NCBI GenBank assembly: GCA_020051175.1
Contig: JAGVJJ010000089.1
Location: 1-64,000 of the forward strand
Direction: 5' to 3'
Length of the DNA: 64,000 nt
From: Bacteroidia bacterium
GTDB lineage: Bacteria; Bacteroidota; Bacteroidia; 2-12-FULL-35-15
In this document: piece by piece, positions 8,579 to 18,200 of the stretch
Layout: each line of letters begins with the position of its first letter
Numbering within the stretch: position 1 is the stretch's first letter
Made by a program: the position numbers and the translations under genes
Notes under the pieces: model-generated
Seen by the model: the letters and a program-made list of their open reading frames with translations, nothing else
Databases searched by the model: none
Told to the model about the DNA's origin: nothing

Positions 8579-9838
8579 ATGAAAAAATTAGCCGGTATCA
8601 TAGCGCTTTTAATTTTTCAGCTTTTCCTTGTTGGAAGAGGTGAAAGATTGTGTGCGCAGGTGTTGGTAAACAATGGCGGACTTATTTTCAGCACAAACGA
8701 TACTATTTACACCAATGGCGGGGTTTCCAATGAAGCAAACGGTACATTCAGCAATAGCGGCCAGCTGTATATAAACAGCAGTGGTTCTGATCCGGGCTAT
8801 TGGTCCAATATTGCGGGCAATGCAGGTTTTACCAATTCTGCAGGTGTTCAGGGTGCAAGCACTATTACCTGTTATCTTATCGGAGGCAACCAGAATATCG
8901 AGGGTAACGCAACAACGGAATTTCATAACCTCCGTCTGCGTGGTTCCGGCATTAAACAACTCAATGGTGTCGATGCAATTGTTCACGATACATTGGATTT
9001 GAGCACTTTTGAGCTGGCTACAGGTACTAACAGGCTATACGTTACCAATACAGATCCCAATGCCATTGAAAATGTTCATTCACAGGGTTTTGTGAGCAGC
9101 CTTGCAGGCGGTTTCCTTGCTCGCAACACTGCTCAGGCCAGCAGGTATGTGTTTCCGGTTGGCTCCAGCATTGGCCAGTTCAGGTACCGCCCCGTTGAGG
9201 TAGCCCCTGTTAACAGTGCATCTAACCAGTATGCTGTTCGTTTTTTTAACGATATGGCCGATAATGATGTCCCGGCTTATCCTGTTGCCCAGCGCCAGGC
9301 CACAATGAGTCGTGTAAACGAATATTATTATCACAATATAACAAGAGAGCAGGGAGCTAGTCCGGCCGACATTACAATCTATTACGATGCTGCAAGTGAT
9401 GGCCCTACAACGGGCATTGCGCACTGGCAAAATGCTCCTCAGTGGGAAGACATCGTTTCCAGCCCGGATGCGCCTAATTACGGTTATTCGTCTTATACCC
9501 GCCAGGCCTGGGACTTTTCAAATACATCACCTGCTTTTGCCCTCATGAAGCTTATCAACGAGTGTGGTGAAATGTTTGTCCCTACAGCCTTTTCGCCTGA
9601 TGGAAACGGGGAGAACGACATGGAGTGTGTATACGGCAAGTGTGTGGAGGAGCTTTATTTTGCCATCTACGACCGCTGGGGCGAAAAAGTATTTGAAACA
9701 ACAGATATGACGCAGTGCTGGGATGGTACGTACCGCGGCAGGCAAATGAATACAGCTGTTTTTGTTTTTTACATGAAAGCTAACCTTACCGATGGAACGG
9801 AAGTGGTTAAAAAAGGAAACATTAGCTTAATAAGATAA
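8579..9838 (+). CDS. Secreted protein with T9SS type B sorting domain (SprF partner)
   Basis: A 419-aa protein starting at the ATG at 8579, which gives the signal peptide MKKLAGIIALLIFQLFLVG...CAQ; an earlier ATG at 8555 would add eight residues. The middle (about 30-330) is rich in beta-strand and Asn/Thr/Gly sequence with no enzyme motif. The C-terminus begins VPTAFSPDGNGEND, contains IYDRWGEKVFET and ends KKGNISLIR, a type B gliding-motility-associated sorting domain. The stop is 8 bp before a PorP/SprF gene. T9SS type B substrates such as SprB are commonly paired with a dedicated SprF-family protein needed for their secretion, so these two probably work as a unit. The biochemical role is unknown. 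Confidence 0.85.
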   Translation: MKKLAGIIALLIFQLFLVGRGERLCAQVLVNNGGLIFSTNDTIYTNGGVSNEANGTFSNSGQLYINSSGSDPGYWSNIAGNAGFTNSAGVQGASTITCYLIGGNQNIEGNATTEFHNLRLRGSGIKQLNGVDAIVHDTLDLSTFELATGTNRLYVTNTDPNAIENVHSQGFVSSLAGGFLARNTAQASRYVFPVGSSIGQFRYRPVEVAPVNSASNQYAVRFFNDMADNDVPAYPVAQRQATMSRVNEYYYHNITREQGASPADITIYYDAASDGPTTGIAHWQNAPQWEDIVSSPDAPNYGYSSYTRQAWDFSNTSPAFALMKLINECGEMFVPTAFSPDGNGENDMECVYGKCVEELYFAIYDRWGEKVFETTDMTQCWDGTYRGRQMNTAVFVFYMKANLTDGTEVVKKGNISLIR

Positions 9839-9846
9839 TTGGCAGG

Positions 9847-10908
9847 ATGAAGAAGATAGTAGCCATAATTATAATCCTCTGTTTGAATGCACTCTTTTTG
9901 CAAAGGGAGGGTGGCGCTGTTTTAGCACAGGACATCCACTTTTCTCAGTTTTACATGGCCCCCCTTACCCTGAACCCGGGATATGCAGGTGCATTGTATG
10001 GCATGGAGGCCAATGCAAACTATAAGGAACAGTGGAGAAGTGTAGGATCACCCTACAAAACAATTGCGGCATCATACAGCCTTAGCCTTCAGAAGAAAAA
10101 GAGGGCAAAAGGTTATTTTGCTTTGGGTGTTAACTTTTTCAGCGATAAAGCAGGTGATTCAAAAATGGGAACATCGCAGGCAAATGTTACTGCTGCCGGC
10201 CACGTATACATCAACAGGTATATGAAGTTTGGCGGTGGTTTGCAGATTGGCTTTGCACAGCGCAGCATTGATTATACACCTTTAACCTGGGGCAACCAGT
10301 TTGACGGCATGGCTTACAATCCAAACCTTAGTTCCCGCGAAAACCTTCCTGAAGCATCATCTACCATGTATCCTGATGTTTCTGCCGGTATTGTTTATAG
10401 CTATAACAATACTGCCGGAATGAGGCGTGTTACGGATAACAATGACTTCAGGGTAAACCTGGGGCTTGCTGTTTTTCATGCTTCCCGCCCTAGTTATTCA
10501 TTTATTGGGACTGAAGAGAAACTATTTGCCAAATTTGTATTGCATGGCAACTCCCTGTTAAGCATCCCGTACAGCAATATTGGCTTTGTGCCTGGTTTTG
10601 CCGTTTACAACCAGGGTCCTGCTGTTGAGGTGTTTGCGGGAACTATGGTGCGTTACGTGTTTGCCCAGAAAAGTAAGTATACCGGTAACAGAACAACGAA
10701 TGCGCTTTCCCTTGGTGGCTACCTCAGGGCAAAGGATGCTGCTGTAATTGCCTTTATGCTGGAGTATTCAAAATATTCCATCGGCATGAGCTATGATGTG
10801 AATGTTTCACGGTTAAAAGTTGCGAGTGTAGGCAGGGGAGGATTTGAGCTGTCGTTAAGGTTTAATGCGGCAAATCCGTTTATGGTCAATTCAAGATCCC
10901 GTTTTTAG
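9847..10908 (+). CDS. PorP/SprF family type IX secretion membrane protein
   Basis: A 353-aa protein with a signal peptide (MKKIVAIIIILCLNALFLQ...LAQ) and the family opening motif DIHFSQFYMAPLTLNPGYAG. The rest is an amphipathic beta-barrel-like sequence with many aromatic girdle residues. PorP/SprF proteins sit in the outer membrane and support secretion or surface attachment of T9SS type B substrates. It lies 8 bp after a type B substrate and upstream of PD40/OmpA-like proteins, an arrangement typical of SprF-linked surface loci. The exact partner is inferred from adjacency. Confidence 0.92.
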   Translation: MKKIVAIIIILCLNALFLQREGGAVLAQDIHFSQFYMAPLTLNPGYAGALYGMEANANYKEQWRSVGSPYKTIAASYSLSLQKKKRAKGYFALGVNFFSDKAGDSKMGTSQANVTAAGHVYINRYMKFGGGLQIGFAQRSIDYTPLTWGNQFDGMAYNPNLSSRENLPEASSTMYPDVSAGIVYSYNNTAGMRRVTDNNDFRVNLGLAVFHASRPSYSFIGTEEKLFAKFVLHGNSLLSIPYSNIGFVPGFAVYNQGPAVEVFAGTMVRYVFAQKSKYTGNRTTNALSLGGYLRAKDAAVIAFMLEYSKYSIGMSYDVNVSRLKVASVGRGGFELSLRFNAANPFMVNSRSRF

Positions 10909-10989
10909 TGATAATTATTGTTTATCGAAAATAATGCTAACCAACTTTTTTAACTCAAAAGAACAAGTATAAAATACCAACAAGATATT

Positions 10990-12180
10990 ATGAAAACAGG
11001 ACTCACCACTTTTTTGTGCGCATTTTCTTTCTTAGTGTGTGCACAACAAAAGGACTCCGTGAAGGTGGAAATAAAAAATCTGGGAACACAGGTAAACTCT
11101 CCTTTCGCAGATTATGCTCCACTTATTTCTGCAGACGGCACCGTAATGGTGTTTACTTCCCGCAGGCCAGTAATTGAAAAAGACATCACGAAAGAAAAAG
11201 AGGGCAAGGAAAATGTCTACATCACCTATTACGATGACAAGAACTCCCGCTGGCTGGTAACCTTTATGCTGGGGCCAACCATAAATACAGAAGAAATCGA
11301 TAACTCGGCCATTGCACTTTCTAACGATGGGCAGCGTATGTTCCTGTACCGTGGCGGAAATGAACAGAATGCAAATGGTGATATCCTGGAATCGGTACTT
11401 GTTGGTGACGAGTGGTCGGACCCGATGCGTTTGCCGGAACCTATCAACAGTGATGAGAATGAAACATCTGCAAGTATATCGCCAGATGGCAGAACAATTT
11501 ATTTTATCAGCGATCGCAAGTGGGGTTATGGCGGACGCGACATCTGGTATTGTACACAGGATGAAAATGGGGTGTGGGGAGAAGCCATCAATGCAGGCAG
11601 AAATGTAAACAGCACGCTGGACGAAGAGGGAGTATTCATTCATCCGAATGGTAAAGTGCTTTTCTTCAGTTCAAAAGGGCATTCATCAAAAGGCGGATAT
11701 GATATTTTTATGTCGGTTTTTGATGAAACCACACAAACCTGGGCACAGGCCGAAAATATTGGAGCTCCTATAAATACGGATGGAGATGAGATTTATTTTG
11801 TGATGGGTGCAAATGGTAGAACAGGTTATTATGCTTCTTCCCGTCCCGGTGGAACAGGCGACCTTGATATTTACAGCATCAATTTCCTGGAAGATATTAT
11901 GAAAAAGAATGTAACGCTGCTTTCCGGCCGCATTCTTGATAAAAATGAAAAGCCTGTTGGTTCAACCATTGTGTTGACTGAGAAAGGCACGGGAAAATAC
12001 ATCGGCTCATTCAAATCGAATAAAGCTACGGGTAAGTTCCTTGTATCCCTGCCTCCCGGAAAAAAATACGAATTCGATATTACAGCGGATGGCTATAAAG
12101 CCAATACCATTTCTGTGGATATCCCTTTTAAAGCGGGATATTCAGAAATGCAGTCGGATATTGTGATTGAAAAAAATTAA
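10990..12180 (+). CDS. PD40 beta-propeller protein with C-terminal regulatory-like domain
   Basis: A 396-aa exported protein (signal peptide MKTGLTTFLCAFSFLVCAQ). Residues about 25-300 form PD40/WD40-like propeller blades, with repeats such as ISADGTVMVFTSRRP, SPDGRTIYFISDR and HPNGKVLFFSSKGH. Residues about 305-396 are a carboxypeptidase-regulatory-like (CRD) fold (LSGRILDKNEKPVGSTIVLT, KYEFDITADGY). The propeller closely resembles the two propellers inside the giant protein encoded next. The architecture is related to the T9SS protein PorE (propeller, CRD, OmpA) but lacks the OmpA domain. It probably acts in the periplasm or at the outer membrane as part of the same assembly. Not an enzyme as far as can be seen. 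Confidence 0.85.
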   Translation: MKTGLTTFLCAFSFLVCAQQKDSVKVEIKNLGTQVNSPFADYAPLISADGTVMVFTSRRPVIEKDITKEKEGKENVYITYYDDKNSRWLVTFMLGPTINTEEIDNSAIALSNDGQRMFLYRGGNEQNANGDILESVLVGDEWSDPMRLPEPINSDENETSASISPDGRTIYFISDRKWGYGGRDIWYCTQDENGVWGEAINAGRNVNSTLDEEGVFIHPNGKVLFFSSKGHSSKGGYDIFMSVFDETTQTWAQAENIGAPINTDGDEIYFVMGANGRTGYYASSRPGGTGDLDIYSINFLEDIMKKNVTLLSGRILDKNEKPVGSTIVLTEKGTGKYIGSFKSNKATGKFLVSLPPGKKYEFDITADGYKANTISVDIPFKAGYSEMQSDIVIEKN

Positions 12181-12291
12181 TTTTTATAGCATAACTACTA
12201 TCCGTTTGGCAAAAGACATATCATATCAAAACAATAAATCAAAAGAACGAAGTATTGGCTATTCGGCCTTACGCTTGTGCAGTATCTCATC

Positions 12292-15200
12292 ATGAAAATT
12301 CTTGTTTCTGCCCTGCTTTGTCTTTGTTCTCTTGTAATTTTTGCTCAGCAGGATACTCCCTCAGGTGAGAACATTAAAAAAAACGGTTTTCTTTCCAGCC
12401 TTGTGGTGGATGAAGCCGGAATGCCACTCATTGTTCAGATCGATATTACCGATAATGTTACCAATGAAATAGTTCAACAATTCCAAAGCAGCAGGATTGG
12501 TTATTCCCGTATCTCCCTGCCATCCGGTAATTACAACATTGTATTCAGTAAACAAGGCTACCTGTTCCATTCCGAAAATTTTGTCATCCTGGATACAGCC
12601 GGATACGAAAAGAAGCTTAAAAAAGTAGTCCTGAAAAAAGTTGAGGTAGGCAACAATACCGTATTGAAAAATATTGCATTTGAAGACAACCAGTCAGTCC
12701 TGAAAGAAGCTTCGTTCAAAGATTTGCAACGGGTTCTGGAGCTGATGAATGAAATTGTGACCATTCAGATCGAAATATCCGGTGACATTGGAAAAGATGA
12801 ACAGGTAAAAACAAACAAGGAACTTGCCGAGCAAAGAGGAAAAGTGCTGATTGATTACCTTGTGAGCAAAGGTGTTGACAGGAACCGTTTGAAGTATACC
12901 AATAATGTAGAGCAGCCCATAGAGCTTGTAGATTCTGAGGAACCAGAAACAGACGACAGTAAAGTTCAGGTGAAGATTGTGGACATTGGGCCTCAAAAGC
13001 TGGTGCAAACGGAAGGCCAGTACTATGCTGTACCTGCAGAACCTGTTAAAAAGAAAAAAGGTAAGAAAAATAAAACAGATCAAACTACTGAAGAAGCTCT
13101 TAAAGCAGCAGCAGCTACAAGTGCTGGCAAAGCAGCGGAGCCGGAACCCGGGAAAGAAACTACACCTGACAATACAGCTGCAGCTGTAGAAAAAAAGGAA
13201 GAAAAAGTACCGGAAGAACCGGGTGCTGAAGTTTCCGGAGATATTGTAAAAAAAGAAGAGCCTCCTGTAACCGAACCTAAAGAAACTGCTGAAACGGAAA
13301 CAAAAGAACCGGTGAAAACTGAAGCTGCTGAGCCTTCTGAAGATAATAGCGGTATAGTTACATCTGAAAAAAAAGAGGAACCGGTTCCTGCTGAAGAAAC
13401 CGTGCCCGTGAAAACAGAAGCAGTGAATGAGGAGAAGGAAAGTACTGATATTGTTGCTGTTGATAAAAAGGACGATGCTTCTGAAGCTCAGGAAACGAGG
13501 AAAGAAGAGCAGAAAACTGAAGAGGTGGCTGCCGCACCACCTGCCGAAACTGAACCTGCTAAAGCGGAAGAGGCTGTGGTTGCTGTAACGGAGAAAAAAG
13601 CAGAAGCGCCTGCAGGGCAGGAACAAAAAGAAACCGGACAGGTTGATGTTGCAGGCAAATCAGTTACTGAAGGGGAACTTGGAGAAAAAAAGGAGGCAGA
13701 GCCCGCTTCTAAAGCAGAAGAAAACGTTGCTATCAAAGAGGAAGAGAAAACCATTGCAGAAACGCCCGTAGCAGAAACTGCGGCTGCCGGAGTGGTAGAG
13801 CAAAAGGACGAGCAAAGCCTTGTTAAGCCAGTAAACAATGCAGAAACAAATGGCGGGGAAAACCCTGAAAATAAATCGGGTGAAACGGCAGAGGCTTCTG
13901 ATGTTGAACCGGACAATACCAAAAAGGGCGCTACTCTTGCAGTAAGGGATACGGTTAAGAAAGAGTCCGTAAAAGAAAAGAATGTGCTTGCCGGGATTCC
14001 TGTGGATACCACCGTTTATGATCTGGAAGGGGTACGCGCAGATATTGGGTTTCTTGGGGAATCGATCAATTCTGCATTTCCGGATTATGCACCACTTATT
14101 AGTGCAGATGGAAATACAATGGTGTTTACTTCCCGCAGACCACTGAATAAGAAGGACGTTCAGAAAGGGAGGGTAGGTAAGGAAAATATCTATATTTCCC
14201 ATTATGACAACAGAGGAAAGGTTTGGTCACCAGCCGAAATGATGGATGCTACCATCAATATTCCTGAATCTGATAATACAGCTACTGCTATTTCTGCTGA
14301 TGGACAGCGCATCCTGATTTATCGTGCCAAGGATGATAAAAACCCAAGTGGTGATATTTATGAATCTGTTCTTAATGGTGATGTTTGGGCTGAGCCGGTA
14401 AAGCTGTCTGCACCGATTAATAGCAATGCGGAAGAAACATTTGCAGCAATATCTGCTGACGGGCAAACCCTTTATTTTGTAAGCGACAGAAAAGGCGGAT
14501 TGGGTGGTAAGGATATCTGGTCCTGTACCAAAGATAAATCCGGTAAGTGGGGAGAGGCCATTAATCTTGGGCCTACGGTAAACAGTAGCAAGGATGAGGA
14601 AACTGTATTCATGCATCCGAACGGCAGCACTATGTTTTTCAGTTCAAGGGGGCATCAGTCACCGGGCGGTGCGGATATATTTATGGCCACATTTGATGAA
14701 TCTACGGGAAGATGGGGCAGGATAACAAACATGGGTAACAGTGTGAACACGGAAGGGGATGATCTGTACTTTGTAATGGCGGCCAACTCTAAAACGGCTT
14801 ATAACGTATCGTACGAGCAGAATGGTTCGGGGAATAACGATATTTTCTGCCTGAACTTTGTAGACACTATTGTTCCTCAAAGCACAGTATTGCTGAAAGG
14901 TACTGTTATTGATGAAAATGGAAGGGTTATAAAATCTAAAATAACGTTTGCAGATCAGAACAATGATAAACCATTGGGACTGTTCTCATCGAACAGGGCT
15001 ACGGGAAAATATGTTGTGCCGCTGCCAGCCGGAAAAAATTACAATGTAAAATTTTCTGCAAAAGGTTACACCTCATTTGTGGAACCTCTTGAAACAAAAG
15101 GCCTGCCGTATGCAGAATTTTCCAAAATTATCCTGCTTGAATCCAGAAATACCTACCTGACTGGCAAAGCTGTTGATGTAAATGGGGCCCCGTTGAGTGT

Positions 15201-18200
15201 GCTGGTGGAAGCCATTGATAAATCAAACAAACAATGGATTGAAAAAACAATGAATGATGAGGAGGGGAACTGGCGCATTGCTGTACCTGCAGGCAAAAAT
15301 TATGGTATAGTGCTGAGCAAGCCCGGTTATTTCTTTTACACAATAAACACCACAATGCCGAATGCCATAGGTTATGAACGCGACTTTAAGACCATTACGC
15401 TCACAAAAATTGAATCGGGGAAAAAGGTGGTTCTGAACAATGTTGCTTTTGAACCCGGTAAGGCAGCGCTGAAACAAGAGATTTTTTCAGACCTTGATCT
15501 GGTTGTGAAGCTAATGACCGAGATGCCTACACTTCAGATAGAGATATCTGACAATGCTAATAATCTTGCTGCAAGCAAACCTTTTCAGCAACTTTCCAAA
15601 GACCGTGCAAAAGCTATGTCTGATTATCTTGTAAGTCGTGGTTGTGATATCAAGCGTATTAAGTATGCCAGCTATGATACAAAAGAACCTGTTGCCAGTA
15701 CCGGGAAAAAAGGCGAGTTTGCAAGCCGTGCGGAGTTAAAGGTGCTGAAGCTGGATGAAAAGGCAGAACAACAAACTGCTGAAAGCAGGATAAAGGAAAT
15801 TACTGAAGAAATAAAACGCATAAATGAAGCCAATGCTTTTGGTGAAGATATGGCTGATTCTTTGAATGGCGAGGGTGAAGATTCTGAGTTTGCAGATGGT
15901 ACGGAGGAGGCGGTAGATACTGCAGTGGTATCAGAATATGGAGATTCAACTATGGTGGATAGCATGGCTGTGGATTCTGTTTCAGAAGAGTTTGCCGGGG
16001 AGGTGGTGGATTCAACCGCCCTTATGGCAAGCGATTCTATTCAGATGACAATAAGGAACATGGGTTCGCTCATAAATTCCCCTTTTGCAGATTATGCACC
16101 TTTGGTTTCTGCTGATGGTACAAAATTGTTTTTTACATCCAACAGGCCTTTATATGCAGTAACGCCTTCAGCACCGCCCAAAGGCAAAATAAAAACACCT
16201 GAATACAAGAGTAGTATTTATACGTCAGACTACGAAGAAAACCAGGAGCACTGGCTGATGGCGGTGCCCCTGAAACAGGGTGTGAACCTGGAAAATGAAA
16301 ACAATACGGCTATTGCTGTGTCCAATGACAGCAAGCGTTTGCTCATGTACCGCTCTACGGATAGAGCAAATACACCTGGCGATATTATGGAAACAACAAG
16401 CCCTAATGTAGATTGGGCAATGCCAATGGTAGTGCTTTCATCTTTAAACAGTCCGGCCTTGGAAACCGCTGCCAGCTATTCACCGGATGGACGCACCATT
16501 TATTTTGTGAGCGACAGGCAGGGAGGGGCAGGAATGAAAGATATATGGTATTGTACGCAGAATGAAAAAGGGGTATGGGGCGATGCTGTAAATATCGGTG
16601 AACCGGTGAATACAGATAAAGATGAAGAGAGTGTGTTTATACACCCGAATGGTAATACTCTTTTCTTTAGTTCCAAAGGCCACAATACAACAGGCGGATA
16701 CGATATTTATATGACGGAACACAATGATTCAAGCGATACCTGGGAGCAGCCCCGCAACCTGGGAAGCTTTATAAACACCCCTGAAGACGACTTGTATTTT
16801 GTGCTGGCTGCAGATGGGAAAACAGGCTATTATTCGGCCATACGGCCAGATGGGTTAGGTAAGGAAGATATTTACCAGGTGCTGATGGAACAGAGCATAT
16901 TAAAAAAGAATACAACGATTTTAAAAGGTGTTGTGATGGACGAAGCCGGACAGGTGTTGAGGGCAAAAATCACTGTAAAAGATAAAGCAACCGGAAAGGT
17001 TATTGGCACTTATACATCTACAGCCAGCAATGGAAAATATGCGATTTCATTACCTGAAGGCAAAAACTATGAAATAAAAGTGCTTGCTCCGGACCATACA
17101 GCTTATGTGCGTACTATTGATCTTACGGACAAAAAGCGGTACGATGAATTAAAGAAGAATATTGTGCTGGAAACCAGAAATGCATTCCTGACCAGTAAAG
17201 TATACAATGAAGCCGGACAGCCAATAAGTAAAGTTCAGATAGAGGTGATTGATAAAACTGCCAAGCAGCTGATTGACAGAGCTGAGAGCGATAGCGAAGG
17301 ATATTCACGCATTGCTATCCCATCCAATAAAACAATCGATGTAATCTACAGAAAACCCGGGTACCTGTTCCAGTCGGTGAGTGTTGTGCTTCCAAAGTTT
17401 GAACCAAACAAGGAGTATGAGAAGGACTTAAAAACCATTACCCTTCAAAAGATGGAAGTGGGTAAAAAGACAGTGCTTTCCAATATCTCTTATGATTTCA
17501 ACCAAACCACGCTCAGTCCTGAATCGTTCCTGGATTTGTCAAGGGTGGTGACCATGATGAACAATATGCCAAGCTTGCAGGTAGAGGTGTCTGATCATAC
17601 GGACAATACTGCCGAATCAAAGGAGATGCAGAAACTGAGCAAGGATAGGGCAAAAGCTGTTGCTGACCGCTTGATTAGCATGGGCGCTGATAAGAAAAGG
17701 ATAAAATATAAGAGTTATGGCGCTTTGCAGCCCATTGCCCCAAATGGCTCTGAACAGGGCCGTGCAATGAACAGAAGGGTGGAGCTCAAAATTCTGAAAA
17801 TTGATGCAGCAACTGAAATTGCTGCCGAAGAAAAACGCTGGAGAGAGGAGCAGCCTTTAATGGAAGAAACGGAAAGTAATAATCCTTTCATTAATGAATC
17901 CATGGTGGAGAAAAAAGATTCAACAACTTCTGCTGCTACCAAAGAAGAAGTTAAGGAAGAGCCTGTTCAGAATAAAAAGGATGAGTCAGAAACGGGTGTA
18001 ATGCCAGGCTTGGATGGTGTTGTAACAGAGGAGCCTGCACCTGCTAAGAAAGAAACAGAAGTGGTAAACGAGCCGGAGGATACCAAATCCGTTACAAAGG
18101 AAGAACGTGTTCAGAATAAAAAGGATGAGCCTGAAACGGGTGTAATGCCAGGGCTGGACGGTGTTGTAACAGAGGAACCTGCCCCCGCTAATAAAGAAAC

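Noticed and set aside
12694-13626. 310-codon minus-strand open frame
   Set aside because: It is opposite the low-complexity Glu/Lys linker of the giant protein and encodes a Phe/Ser/Arg-rich text expected from reverse GAA/AAA codons.
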